Below, one piece after another: positions 36,573 to 45,961 of a stretch of DNA of 64,000 bases (the stretch's first letter is position 1; each line of letters begins with the position of its first letter). This DNA is from Caulobacter soli. GTDB lineage: Bacteria > Pseudomonadota > Alphaproteobacteria > Caulobacterales > Caulobacteraceae. The stretch covers positions 1,550,001-1,614,000 of the forward strand of contig NZ_CP049199.1 of the NCBI RefSeq assembly GCF_011045195.1. The letters run 5' to 3'. The translations under genes and the position numbers were made by a program. The notes under the pieces were generated by a model. The model saw only the letters and a list, made by a program, of their open reading frames with translations, searched no databases and was not told where the DNA came from.

Positions 36573-37642
36573 GCGCCGATCTTCCTTCGCCGGCCTTCCT
36601 TCACGGCTTGGGGCCGCGGGCCGCAGCAGCGCTCTGGCTTGAGCGCTTGCAACGCGATCCCTCGGTCGAGGATGACGTGGCGTTCCAGCGATGGCTGGAC
36701 CTCAGCGACGCCAATCGCCGGGCTTGGGAGCGCGCCCGGGATCTATGGGATCTGTTCGAGGCGCCAGAGGCCGAGGACGCCCTTGCGGGCCTGCGCAAGG
36801 ACGCCCTTTCGTTGCGCGCCCGCCCCGTCCAGTCGCCCGTCGCCTGGTATCTTGTCGCCGCCTCGTTCGCCGCGGTCGTCATCGGCGGGGTGCTGGTGTC
36901 AAACCTTGCTCGCGAACATCCCGCTCAAGGACCTCTCCAGGTCGCCAGCGCAAGCGCGGGCGATCTCCACGGCTTTGGCCAGGCCGACTATCAGACCGCC
37001 GCCGGCCAGCGTCTGGATGTGCGGCTGGAAGACGGGACGCGATTGACGCTAGGACCAAGCACCGCCGTCGACGTCGCCTATGCCGGAGGTCAGCGTCTGG
37101 TTCGCCTGACGCGGGGCGAGGCGATGTTCGACGTGACCCATGACGCAACCCGGCCGTTCAGGGTCGCTGCGGGCGGACGTGTGGTGTCGGACCTTGGGAC
37201 GCGCTTCAATATCCAGCTGCGCAGCGATGAAACTCGCGTGCGCCTGGAGGAGGGATCGCTCGGCGTGACCGTCGGAGACGACCCGAAGGTGGCTGCGGGA
37301 CCGGCCAAGATCCTGGTCCCCGGCCAGGAGCTTGTCGCCCGTCCCGGGCAGGCCGATGAAATCACGCAAGCCCAAGCAACGGCCGCGCCGGATGCAGCGC
37401 CCCATGTGCTCCAGTTCGACGACACCCCGCTCGCCGAGGCGGTGGCGCAGATGAACCGCTACACCGACGGAAAGCTGGTCATCGTCGATCCCAAGGTTGG
37501 CGCTTTGCGGATCAGCGGCGCGTTCCGCACCAACGATCCGGCGCGTTTCGCCAAAACGCTGACCGCGCTTTATCCCGTCCGTCTGGTCCCCTTGGCGGAC
37601 GGGCGTACTGAAATCGCCTGGCGGTCTGGTTCCAACCCCTAG
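36569..37642 (+). CDS. FecR-family anti-sigma/signal-transfer protein
   Basis: 357 residues. N-terminal cytoplasmic DUF4880 helices (about 18-65, AALWLERLQRDPSVEDDVAF) bind the sigma factor. One membrane helix at 91-110 is followed by the periplasmic FecR domain (about 135-235, with RLVRLTRGEAMFDVTHD). A C-terminal DUF4974/STN-like domain (about 277-345) has LAEAVAQMNRYTDGKLVI, which would meet the receptor STN domain. It overlaps the sigma gene by 4 nt. Confidence 0.92.
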   Translation: MSADLPSPAFLHGLGPRAAAALWLERLQRDPSVEDDVAFQRWLDLSDANRRAWERARDLWDLFEAPEAEDALAGLRKDALSLRARPVQSPVAWYLVAASFAAVVIGGVLVSNLAREHPAQGPLQVASASAGDLHGFGQADYQTAAGQRLDVRLEDGTRLTLGPSTAVDVAYAGGQRLVRLTRGEAMFDVTHDATRPFRVAAGGRVVSDLGTRFNIQLRSDETRVRLEEGSLGVTVGDDPKVAAGPAKILVPGQELVARPGQADEITQAQATAAPDAAPHVLQFDDTPLAEAVAQMNRYTDGKLVIVDPKVGALRISGAFRTNDPARFAKTLTALYPVRLVPLADGRTEIAWRSGSNP

Positions 37643-37799
37643 CGCGCTGGAGGCGGGGCGCGGCGAACGCTGGCCGTGCCGTGGGATGGGCGGGCGTGCT
37701 CGGTCGCGGGCTCCACGCCGACGCTCATACCCGCGTGATCGGGCCAGTGATCTGATCCCTCGACGTAGGGTTTTGGTAAGCCCCTGATCGCTTACGAAT

Positions 37800-37842
37800 T
37801 TTACTTCTTTTCACCAGGATGCGGGCCAGGGCGCTGGTACGG
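37800..37842 (+). promoter_or_regulatory. 10-bp-phased repeat and -10-like element upstream of TonB receptor 2
   Basis: TTTAC (37800) and TTCAC (37810); TA at 37838-37839 (GGTACGG), 28 nt after the last half-site start. About 50 bp around it align with the region upstream of receptor 1. Confidence 0.65.
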
Positions 37843-38023
37843 TGGCTCATGGGAGTCCCACTTTTCCTTTGGCGAGTTGATGCCTGGGGGCGGTGAAGCG
37901 CGCCGCGGCGGATGTGGCTGCGCCACGGATCTGAAGGGGACTTCCTCAGCGCATGATCCCAGTTCAGTGCGTGAGCGTATCATCAATTGCGTGGTGGCCT
38001 GGATCTGAAGCCGGGGAGGGCTC

Positions 38024-41000
38024 TTGGGGCGACGGGCGTTTTCTCTCCTGACATTCATCGCCGTGCTTGGTCTGGCGCCGAGCGCCGGTGCGCAAGGCCT
38101 GGCCAGCGGTCCAAGGATTGTCTTGAAGGCGGGCCGGCTGGCGGACGCCTTGCGGGACCTGTCGGTACGCAGCGGCTCGGACCTGCTCTTTGCGCCGGAC
38201 ATCGTCGGCGATCTGCCAAATCCGCGCGTGGCCGGGCCCCTGGAGGTGGAGTCGCTTCTGGCGCGCCTGCTGGAGGGCACGGGCCTGACCTATCGCCGTG
38301 TGGGCCAAGGCGCCTACGTCGTTTCTCGCATCGCGCCGGACCAGCCGACGGTCCTGCCTGAAATCCTGGTGGTCGGTCGCAAGACCCAGAACGCCGACAT
38401 TCGCCGCACCGAAAACGACATCCAGCCCTACCGTGTCGCCACCGCCGAAGACATCGCCGCCTCGCACGCCGACAATCTGGATCAATTCCTGCGCGCCCGG
38501 CAACCCAACAACGCCGAACAGCAGGGCCCGTCCTGGGACCCAAGCTCCCAGTACGCCAGCGCGCGCTCGGAGGTGAACCTCCACGGGCTGGGCGCCAACC
38601 AGACGCTGGTGCTGGTCGATGGCGCCCGGATGCCGGGCGTGCTCTCGCTGCTCACGGACCTGGCGGTCAGCCAGCCGGACCTGAACGGCCTGCCGCTCAT
38701 GGCGGTTGACCGGATCGAGAGCTTGACGGGCACGGCGGGCGGGATCTACGGCCCCGGCGCAACCGGCGGCGTGATCAACGTGATCCTAAAGCGCGACTAC
38801 CGCGGCGCGGAGATCAGCGCCACCTATGGCCTGACTGGCCGCGGCGACGGCGCGCGCCGACGCATCGACGGCCGGATCGGCTTCACGCCCGACGATGGCC
38901 GCACCGACGTGATGGTTAGCTTCTCACGCGCCGAGAATGACGGCCTGCGCGCCGGCGATCGCGATTACGGCGAGCAGGCGCGGAAACTGCAGATCGCACG
39001 CAACCCCACGACCTTCATCGGGGCCTATCCGGTCGTCGATGGCGTTCTGGCCATCAGCTTCTTCGGTGACGCCTTGTCGCTCAGTCCCGCCCTAGGCGGC
39101 GGCGCGCTGAATTCGACCTTCACCTACCTGCCCGCCGGCGGTTCCGGTGTCGGCGACGGGGCGGTGTTGTTGTCCAACGCTGGTCAGGTCCCCAGCCGCT
39201 TGCCTCCGGATGGGACTGGCGCGGCGCGCAGCCTCACCAGCGCCACGACGGTGACGTCGCTGCTGGCCAACGTGCGCCATCGCTTTGGCGACCGGGTCGA
39301 GACATTCGTCGACGTCATCGGGTACGAGAACGAGGGGCGCGCGGTCACGGGAACCTCCGCCCCCTTCCTCAACTACACCGGCGTGACGGCTGTCACACAG
39401 CGCCAGAGCGGCGTGGACGTGACGGACACCTTTCCATTCCAACAACCGGTGATCCTGACCTTTCCACTGCCCGGGTTCGATGGGGCCGTGCGCAACCGCC
39501 TACGCACCACCCGCGCCTCCGCCGGCGTCATCATTCGCCTGCCGCACGCCTGGCGCGCGGACGCCACCTACAGCCAAGGCGCGACCCACAACAAGGTTAG
39601 CAACCACAGTTTCAAGCTGAACGACGACTTCTCCCGGGCGCTTAGCGAGATGCAGCCGGGCGCTGGCGGAGAGCCGAAACCCGATCCTTTCGGACCTTGG
39701 GACGCCTTCGCCACCGCGCTACAGGCCTACAAGACTCAGGATGATTTCAATGTGGATCGCCGGGCCCGCCTTCGCGATCTCAGCGTGCGGCTAGGCGGGC
39801 CCCTCCTGCGACGCGAGGCGGGCGACGTCGCCCTGTCGCTGTTGGCTGAGCGTCGCGAGGAGAGCGCGACGCTCACGTCTTGGGAATACATCCCGTTCCG
39901 AGGTGCGGCGAACGTGTCCGATCCGTCGTTTTCGCTGACGGTGTCGTCCCTCTATGGCGAACTGCGCGCGCCGATCGTCTCGCGCGCGTCAAACCTTGCG
40001 CCCCTGCGCGGTCTGGAACTGCAATTGGCCGCGCGCTACGACGACAATCAGGCGGACATTCCAAGCAACGCGCTGCCGATGGCCGAAACGCCGTTGCTGC
40101 GCTATGGCCGAGCCGGCGTGGTCTACACCGCCGGCCTTCGCGCCTTTCCACGCGACAATCTGCTGGTGCGCGCCAGCATGGCCACGGGCGTTCTGCCGCC
40201 GACGCCCGCGCAAATGGCGCCGTGGAGCTACACCTATTCGCTGCCGAAGAGCTTTTCGTCGGCCTATTTCGCCGATCCCGCCCGTGGGGGCACGGCCGTG
40301 GGCACCGAAAAGCCGTTCGTCCTGCTGGCCCAGGGCTCGCCGCGTCTGCGTCCGGAAAGGGCCCGGACCGTATCGATCGGCCTTGTCGTCAATCCCAATG
40401 GCGGCGCGTGGCCGCGGATTTCGCTGGACTACACCCGCACCGAAAAGCGCGGCGAGATCAGCAACGCGCACGGCGGCGACCTGGCCTATTTCCTGAACCA
40501 TGAAGGCGTCTATCCAGATCGCGTCACCCGCGACCCGCTGTCGCCAGCCGACATCGCCGCGGGCTATACGGGCGGCGTCGTCACCCAGGTCGACGGTTCG
40601 TACTTGAACGCCGGCAAGACCAACAGCGACGCGGTCGACCTGCACATGGACCAGATACTCCACCTGGCCCGGGATGACGACTTGCGGATCTACGGTTCGG
40701 CGACCTGGACGCCGCGCTTCACGCGACAATCCGCGCCTGACACGGTCGTGCTCGACTATGTCGGCGCCGATGGGGGGCCCTTGCGGTGGCGGGGGAACGC
40801 CAGCGTGACCTGGGATCACAGTGATCTGTCGATCGGGCTCGATGCTCAATATTACGACGATTACTACGCCGTCGGCGGCTTTGCGTCCCCTTCGGAAAGG
40901 GCCGCAGCCGATCGGCCTGGCGTCCATATCCCCGCGCAGATCTATCTCGACATGACGATGGCCTACCGGTTCGAGGCGGCCAAATGGCCCGGGCTGTCCA

Positions 41001-41140
41001 GGGATATCGAGATCCGCTTTGGGGTTCAGAACCTGCTGGATCATGAGCCGCCGACCGTCGCCAAGGTCTCCCTCGGCTACAGCGTCTACGGCGATCCTCG
41101 CGGGCGCCGGTTCGAGCTTAGCGCCACGGCGCGATTCTAG
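38024..41140 (+). CDS. STN-domain TonB-dependent outer-membrane receptor 2
   Basis: 1038 residues, a close paralogue of receptor 1 along its whole length (same STN domain, LPEILVVGRKTQNADIRRTE box region, LVLVDGARMPG, GPGATGGVINVILKRDYRG, and identical C-terminal FELSATARF). It again starts with TTG, preceded by GGGGAGGG. Differences concentrate in the predicted extracellular loops, for example the Tyr/Thr-rich segment after YTGVTAVTQRQSGVDV, so the pair probably arose by duplication and then diverged in ligand. It is the fourth gene of the receptor-sigma-FecR-receptor block but has its own repeat promoter. Confidence 0.92.
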   Translation: MGRRAFSLLTFIAVLGLAPSAGAQGLASGPRIVLKAGRLADALRDLSVRSGSDLLFAPDIVGDLPNPRVAGPLEVESLLARLLEGTGLTYRRVGQGAYVVSRIAPDQPTVLPEILVVGRKTQNADIRRTENDIQPYRVATAEDIAASHADNLDQFLRARQPNNAEQQGPSWDPSSQYASARSEVNLHGLGANQTLVLVDGARMPGVLSLLTDLAVSQPDLNGLPLMAVDRIESLTGTAGGIYGPGATGGVINVILKRDYRGAEISATYGLTGRGDGARRRIDGRIGFTPDDGRTDVMVSFSRAENDGLRAGDRDYGEQARKLQIARNPTTFIGAYPVVDGVLAISFFGDALSLSPALGGGALNSTFTYLPAGGSGVGDGAVLLSNAGQVPSRLPPDGTGAARSLTSATTVTSLLANVRHRFGDRVETFVDVIGYENEGRAVTGTSAPFLNYTGVTAVTQRQSGVDVTDTFPFQQPVILTFPLPGFDGAVRNRLRTTRASAGVIIRLPHAWRADATYSQGATHNKVSNHSFKLNDDFSRALSEMQPGAGGEPKPDPFGPWDAFATALQAYKTQDDFNVDRRARLRDLSVRLGGPLLRREAGDVALSLLAERREESATLTSWEYIPFRGAANVSDPSFSLTVSSLYGELRAPIVSRASNLAPLRGLELQLAARYDDNQADIPSNALPMAETPLLRYGRAGVVYTAGLRAFPRDNLLVRASMATGVLPPTPAQMAPWSYTYSLPKSFSSAYFADPARGGTAVGTEKPFVLLAQGSPRLRPERARTVSIGLVVNPNGGAWPRISLDYTRTEKRGEISNAHGGDLAYFLNHEGVYPDRVTRDPLSPADIAAGYTGGVVTQVDGSYLNAGKTNSDAVDLHMDQILHLARDDDLRIYGSATWTPRFTRQSAPDTVVLDYVGADGGPLRWRGNASVTWDHSDLSIGLDAQYYDDYYAVGGFASPSERAAADRPGVHIPAQIYLDMTMAYRFEAAKWPGLSRDIEIRFGVQNLLDHEPPTVAKVSLGYSVYGDPRGRRFELSATARF

Positions 41141-41197
41141 GGGTCGCGCGAGGCGCCGACAGTTGACGGCGTCCGGGCGGTCCCTGGCCTGGCGGGC

Positions 41198-42412
41198 CTA
41201 TTTGGGCGTTACGCGGAACAAGCCGCCGGCGCTGTCGTCCTCGAGCATCCACAGCGCGCCATCGGGCGCCACCTCGACGTCGCGGATCCGATGGCCGACA
41301 TCCCAACGCTCGGCGCCCGTGGCGCTGGCCCCGGCGATAATGATCCGGTTCAGCGACTTGCTGGCGAGACCGCTGGCCAGGGCCGAGCCGTTCCACTGCG
41401 GGAACATCTTGCCGGTGTAGAACACCAAGTTTCCGGGCGCGATCACCGGCGTCCAGTAGAGCACGGGCTTCTGCAGATCCGGGCGCGTGTCGGGGCTTGG
41501 GATCGGCACGCCGTTATAGTTGGTGGCGTAGGAGACCAGCGGCCAGCCGTAGTTCTTGCCCGGTTCGATCAGGTTCAGCTCGTCGCCGCCCTTGGGGCCG
41601 TGTTCCAGCTCCCAGAGCCGCCCGTCAGGCGCGAAGGCCAGGCCGTAGGGCGTGCGGTGGCCGCTGGTCCAGGTCTCGGCCAGGGCCAGGTTGGGACCCG
41701 GGAAGGTATAGGTGCGGATCACCGGGGCGGTCTTGGCCTTCTCGGTGTCCTCCGGAGGATCGGTGACCGGCACGCTGGCCGCGCCGATCCTGCCGGCCAT
41801 CGGATTGCCCGGGGCGGGCTTGCCGTCGAGGGTCAGGCGCAGGATCTTGCCCAGCGGCTGGTTGGGATCCTGGGCCGGGGTCATGCGCTGGCGCTCGCCC
41901 ACGGTCAGGAACAGGAACTTTCCGTCGGGCGAGAAGGCGATCTGGGCGCCGAACTGGCCGCCCTTGCCGCGCTCGCCATCGCGCCAGATGACCTTGAGGC
42001 CTTCCAGGCTGGGGCCGGCCTTGCCGAGCGACAGCGTCGCCTTGGCCAGGGCCAGGCTGGAGCCGCCATCGCCGGGCTCTGAATAGGTCAAATAGACGCC
42101 GTGGTCGCGCGCGTAACGGGGCGACAGATAGACCCCCAGCAATCCGCCCTGGTCCTCGGCGAGCACCGGCGGAACCTTGGCGATCTGGGTCTTCTCCCCC
42201 TTTTGCGTGACCAGCCACAGGGCGCCGGTCTTCTCGGTGATCAGCATGCGGCCGTCGGGCAGGAAGGCGATGCGCCAGGGCTTGCTGAAGGTTCCCACCC
42301 GGGTCATGGCGAAGGGGAGGCTCGGCTCGGACGCCTGCTGGCCCAGATTGGTCTGGGCGTGTGCGCCCGTCGACATCAACACCGCCAGCGCGGTGATCCC
42401 TGCGAGCTTCAT
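41198..42412 (-). CDS. soluble PQQ-dependent sugar dehydrogenase-like protein
   Basis: 404 residues from ATG 42412 (ATG 42427 also possible). Signal peptide MKLAGITALAVLMSTGAHA, so periplasmic. Six-bladed beta-propeller of the soluble glucose/aldose sugar dehydrogenase (YliI/Asd) type: WRIAFLPDGRMLITEKTG, the EDQGGLLGVYLSP block, TSGHRTPYGLAFAPDGRLWE and ELEHGPKGGDELN, which contain family PQQ and calcium ligands. It probably oxidises aldoses to lactones using PQQ. It reads away from the MFS gene; each has its own repeat promoter in the 430-bp gap. Confidence 0.88.
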   Translation of the reverse strand: MKLAGITALAVLMSTGAHAQTNLGQQASEPSLPFAMTRVGTFSKPWRIAFLPDGRMLITEKTGALWLVTQKGEKTQIAKVPPVLAEDQGGLLGVYLSPRYARDHGVYLTYSEPGDGGSSLALAKATLSLGKAGPSLEGLKVIWRDGERGKGGQFGAQIAFSPDGKFLFLTVGERQRMTPAQDPNQPLGKILRLTLDGKPAPGNPMAGRIGAASVPVTDPPEDTEKAKTAPVIRTYTFPGPNLALAETWTSGHRTPYGLAFAPDGRLWELEHGPKGGDELNLIEPGKNYGWPLVSYATNYNGVPIPSPDTRPDLQKPVLYWTPVIAPGNLVFYTGKMFPQWNGSALASGLASKSLNRIIIAGASATGAERWDVGHRIRDVEVAPDGALWMLEDDSAGGLFRVTPK

Positions 42413-42506
42413 GCCTGATGGTTCCATCTGAAAGGGTTGAGCCTCGTCCGGCGGCTGACGCGCCAAGGTCCCGAGCGCGTGCTGATGGGCGCGGCCCGCT
42501 GCAACA

Positions 42507-42547
42507 ATACGCCGGTCTGGCCCGGCGTGCGCGTTAAGCGCGGTAAA
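42507..42547 (-). promoter_or_regulatory. 10-bp-phased repeat and -10-like element upstream of the sugar dehydrogenase
   Basis: Minus strand: TTTAC (42547-42543) then TTAAC (42537-42533); TA at 42509-42508 (GTATTG) exactly 28 nt from the last half-site start. Confidence 0.65.
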
Positions 42548-42742
42548 GCGAAGTTGGTTTTAGGTCAGCTGGCGAACCCGGCGCGCCCTGGAGCCGGACC
42601 CGGCATTGGGGCCGACGGTCAAGGATCGCCCCGCGCCGGCGCATGTCCCAGCCCGCCGGTAAGCTCGCGTGAATTCCCGTCAATCGCCGGGTGTTCGGGG
42701 ATGGCCGACCACCGCGCGGCGGGCGCTTTGGTCCGACGAGAT

Positions 42743-42785
42743 TTAACGCCGCTTAACACCGTCCGCGTTGGCGCGGGACCTAGGA
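42743..42785 (+). promoter_or_regulatory. 10-bp-phased repeat and -10-like element upstream of the MFS gene
   Basis: TTAAC (42743) and TTAAC (42753), 10 bp apart; TA at 42781-42782 (CCTAGGAT) 28 nt downstream of the last half-site start. The CtrA box would need 11-bp spacing. Confidence 0.65.
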
Positions 42786-42843
42786 TGAGGTTCCGCGATC
42801 GACCCCGTCAGGGCGCCGCGCCCTTGAACGATGGAGCCTGGAC

Positions 42844-44100
42844 ATGCACGAGAAGGCGTTCGCGCCGCAATGCGCGGCGGTCACCGAGCACGCGCAGCCC
42901 CATGAGCGACGGGGCCAGACCCTGACCTTGCTGGCCCTGGCCATGGGCAGCTTTTGTCTGGGCACCTCCGAGTTCGCGCCCATGGGCGTGATGCCGCTCT
43001 TCTCGGCCGAGCTTCACCTGTCCATTCCCGAGGCGACCAACGCGATCACCGCCTATGCGCTCGGGGTGCTGGTGGGCGCGCCGCTGGTGACCCTGTCGGC
43101 CGCTCGGCTGAACCGCAAGACGCTGCTCTTGGCCCTGATGGCGCTGTTTGTGTTGGGCAACCTGATGTCGGTGATCGCCAAGGATCTGCCGATGCTGATG
43201 TTAGGCCGCTTCGTGGCCGGCCTGCCGCACGGCGGCTATTTCGGGGCCAGCGCGGTGGTGGCCTCCTACATCGTCGGGCCCGGCAAGTCGGGCAAGGCCT
43301 TCGCCATGGTGATGGGCGGCCAGACCGTGGCCACCATCATCGGCTCGCCGCTGGCCACCCTGCTGGGCCAGGGCCTGGGCTGGCACGAGACCTTCCTGGC
43401 AATAACCGGCCTGGGCGTCCTGGCCCTGCTGGCCTTGTGGTCGTGGACGCCGCGCACCGACGCCCTGCGCGGCGGTCCGGTGATGCAGGAGCTCAGCGCC
43501 TTGCGCCGCCTGGAGGTCTGGGTGCTGATGGTCGTGGCCGCGATCGGCGTCAGCAGCATCTTCGCCGTCTACACCTTCGTTGGACCGATCGTCACCGACG
43601 TGATCCACGCCGATCCGTCCATGATCGCGATCTGTCTGGCGGTGTTCGGCGTGGGCCTGACCGTCGGCAACGTCCTGGGCGGCCGACTGGCCGACACCCA
43701 TCCAACCTTGGGCCTCGTACTAGGCTTTGGCGCGACCCTGGTGATCCTGGCGGTGTTGGCGATCGGCGGCGGCGAGCTTTGGATCCTGATGGCTTGCCTG
43801 TTTGGGGTCGGCGCGGCGATGGCGACGGCGGTCCCGACCATCCAGGTTCGCCTCACCCAGGCCGCGCCCGAGGCGCCGACCCTGGTGGGCGCGATGAACC
43901 TGGCCGCGCTCAATGTCGCCAATGCTGTCGGCGCCTGGGCGGGCGGGGTCACGATCGGCCTTGGCCTTGGCCTGCTGTCGAGCGCCTGGGCCGGCTTTGC
44001 CTGCACCCTGATCGGCCTGCTGATCTTCGTCGTAACCTTGCGCATCGCCCCGCGGCCGGCGGCCTTGCTGGCGGCCGCCAAGCCGGGCGAACGCGCGTGA
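42844..44100 (+). CDS. MFS transporter, DHA1 (AraJ/YdhP-like) family
   Basis: 418 residues, twelve predicted helices, inner membrane. The DHA1 pattern is clear: LLALAMGSFCLGTSEFAPMG in helix 1 and GRFVAGLPHGGYFGASAVVA in helix 4. These exporters handle sugars, arabinose-like compounds or drugs; the substrate cannot be read. A 25-residue soluble N-terminus includes two His. It is divergent from the sugar dehydrogenase. A DUF2490 gene follows 68 bp downstream and may share its message. Confidence 0.9.
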   Translation: MHEKAFAPQCAAVTEHAQPHERRGQTLTLLALAMGSFCLGTSEFAPMGVMPLFSAELHLSIPEATNAITAYALGVLVGAPLVTLSAARLNRKTLLLALMALFVLGNLMSVIAKDLPMLMLGRFVAGLPHGGYFGASAVVASYIVGPGKSGKAFAMVMGGQTVATIIGSPLATLLGQGLGWHETFLAITGLGVLALLALWSWTPRTDALRGGPVMQELSALRRLEVWVLMVVAAIGVSSIFAVYTFVGPIVTDVIHADPSMIAICLAVFGVGLTVGNVLGGRLADTHPTLGLVLGFGATLVILAVLAIGGGELWILMACLFGVGAAMATAVPTIQVRLTQAAPEAPTLVGAMNLAALNVANAVGAWAGGVTIGLGLGLLSSAWAGFACTLIGLLIFVVTLRIAPRPAALLAAAKPGERA

Positions 44101-44168
44101 GGCCCGCCGCCCTGGAGCTGAAGGCCGACGATGCCGCGCGCGGGCCGTCTTACCGGACGATCCGCGGG

Positions 44169-44855
44169 ATGACGGTCAAGTGCGCCGTCGCGAGCCTGGC
44201 GATCTGCTGCGCCTTAGCCCTGTCGGATCGCTGCGAGGCGCGGGAGGATGGTCGAGACTACCAAGCCTGGGTCAATGTCTCACTGATCACGCCGATGGCC
44301 GCCAAGACCGAGCTGAAGCTCGATGGGTTCGTGCAACTGCCCGATGACGGCTCGCGACCGGCGCGCGAGCTTGTGCGCGGCGTGGTTCGGACCAAAGTCC
44401 GCGAGCGCCTGATGGTCGGCGGCGGCTACGTCTGGACCCATGTCGATGTGGCCGGGGCCAGTTTCGACGAGCATCGCGCCGTCGAACAGCTCGATTTCAG
44501 CCAGCCGCTGGCGTGGCGCGGGACGGTTTTGACCTCGCGGACGCAGATGGAGGAACGGTTTCGCGGCGGCGAGCGGGGAATGTCACTGCGACTGCGACAG
44601 TTGACCCGGCTGGACGTCCCGATTGCCAAGCCGGGCGTGTCGCTCGTGGCCTGGAACGAGTATTTCCAGGAATTGCGGGACACGACCTGGGCTGGCGGGG
44701 CAGGGCCCGGGCTGATGCTCAACTTCGTGGGCATGCATGTGCCGGTCTCGTCCAGGGTTTCGGTCGAGCCGGGCTATCTCAACCAGACCACCTTCACTCC
44801 GGGACGCAACCCGGTGATCCATGCCGTGGCGATCTATGTGACGGTTCGCCGGTGA
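44169..44855 (+). CDS. DUF2490 outer-membrane beta-barrel-like protein
   Basis: 228 residues with signal peptide (MTVKCAVASLAICCALALS). Alternating strands such as YQAWVNVSLITPMA, LMVGGGYVWTHVD and VSVEPGYLNQTTF, with an R-R C-terminal end after AIYVTV, fit the DUF2490 family. The family is thought to form small outer-membrane barrels, but its function is unknown. It lies just downstream of the MFS gene in the same direction. Confidence 0.8.
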   Translation: MTVKCAVASLAICCALALSDRCEAREDGRDYQAWVNVSLITPMAAKTELKLDGFVQLPDDGSRPARELVRGVVRTKVRERLMVGGGYVWTHVDVAGASFDEHRAVEQLDFSQPLAWRGTVLTSRTQMEERFRGGERGMSLRLRQLTRLDVPIAKPGVSLVAWNEYFQELRDTTWAGGAGPGLMLNFVGMHVPVSSRVSVEPGYLNQTTFTPGRNPVIHAVAIYVTVRR

Positions 44856-44920
44856 AGGCGTCGGGCTAGGCGCCACATCCTTGCGAAGGTCCACGCCGCC
44901 ATCTTGGCTAGTGACCAAGC

Positions 44921-44945
44921 CTTACGGCGTTTGCCCAGACTTAAC
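44921..44945 (+). promoter_or_regulatory. partial 10-bp-phased repeat upstream of the pseudo-kinase gene
   Basis: CTTAC (44921), TTGCC (44931), TTAAC (44941) at 10-bp steps. Only the last is an exact TTNAC match and no TA is present at the usual distance, so this is a weaker case. Confidence 0.4.
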
Positions 44946-45003
44946 GCGCCAATCGATCGCCGAAACGGAAGACTGCCGGCGAACGAGAGGCTGGAGGATC
45001 GTG

Positions 45004-45666
45004 ATGATCAATCCTGGGAACAAGACCACCTGGCGGCGTGACGTGGCCCAGCAGTCGGCCCAAGCCCGACAGCTGGCCGACAGTCTATCGGTCCTGAAGA
45101 TCTTTCTGCAGCAGGAGCGCCGCCGACCCACGGCCTCCGACAGCAGGCCGCTCGCCGGCGCCTTGGCCGTAATCGCCGCGTTGGAGGATCTCCACGAAGA
45201 TCTCGCGCGCGACGCCCGGGAGCTGGCCGTGATCTGCGCCGCTGACGAACTGGCCAGTCTGTGCGCCAGGACCTCGGCCGCGATGCTGGAGCCTTTGGGC
45301 TTGCAGTGCGAGGCCTTGATCGAGGACGGGCCCATGCGCGCCGTCGACTTCGCGCTCCTGCGGCAGGTGCTCCCAATTGTCCTGGCCGGCGCTGGGCGAC
45401 ATGTCTTCCCGGTCGGCGTGGCGCGCAACGTCCGCGTCCGGATCGGCCAGACGCTCGACGGCTGGTGTTGCGCGGTCATGCATCTGGGTGTCGCCACCGG
45501 GCCTGAGGCGCAGGGCGTCGCCACCGGCCTCGACGCGGCGCGGGCGGTGCTCGAAGCCGCGGGCGGGCAGTTGCGCAACGTCGCAGGTCCAGGCGGCGCG
45601 GCCATCCTGATCATGCTTGGCCAGGCGCCAGCCGACCCGTTGGCGCCGCGCACGAGCGTTCACTGA
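45004..45666 (+). CDS. HWE/HisKA_2-like protein without phospho-acceptor His
   Basis: 220 residues; ATG 45004 has GGAGG upstream. The N-terminal helix RQLADSLSVLKIFLQQERRR follows the pattern of HisKA_2 dimerisation helices (H-R-x-K-N-x-L-x), but His is absent. The C-terminal end GVATGLDAARAVLEAAGGQL and AAILIML resembles the last part of a histidine-kinase ATPase lid, while N- and G-box residues are not evident. No sensor or membrane segment is seen. It may act as a phosphotransfer-like or scaffold protein, or be a decayed kinase. The assignment is by pattern and moderate. Confidence 0.5.
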   Translation: MINPGNKTTWRRDVAQQSAQARQLADSLSVLKIFLQQERRRPTASDSRPLAGALAVIAALEDLHEDLARDARELAVICAADELASLCARTSAAMLEPLGLQCEALIEDGPMRAVDFALLRQVLPIVLAGAGRHVFPVGVARNVRVRIGQTLDGWCCAVMHLGVATGPEAQGVATGLDAARAVLEAAGGQLRNVAGPGGAAILIMLGQAPADPLAPRTSVH

Positions 45667-45961
45667 ACGCCCTGCGGGTTCTGGCCTAGCGACATCCTTC
45701 TTGCGCACGCCCGCGCTCGGGTGAAAAAGGGTGATTTCTCGTCTTTTAACCACAAGTTCGCCCGGCCTCGTGATCCACTGAACGCGCCCAGCGCCGAGTG
45801 TCGCGTCCCATTGGGCTTGTGAGGCGGCATCGCTGGCGACGCGATGCATGGCGTTGGTCATCGCCGACGCCGCGGTAACCCCGATTTTCCGAGCCGCGCC
45901 GTCTGCGTCGCGCGCCCTCGAAGCGTTCAACCCCTCGGGCGATCGAGATGGATCAACTCCC
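45667..45961. other. intergenic before the second winged-helix/STAND gene
   Basis: Contains, on the minus strand, ATCAC (45735-45731) and TTCAC (45725-45721) at 10-bp spacing, pointing away from the downstream gene, plus a lone TTAAC (45746) on the plus strand. No short gene is seen. Confidence 0.4.

Noticed and set aside
42743..42757. Possible CtrA box (TTAA-N7-TTAA) upstream of the MFS gene
   Set aside because: The spacing is TTAA-N6-TTAA (10-bp period), not 11 bp, and sister sites vary at the third base (TTTAC, TTCAC, TTGAC), which CtrA sites do not.
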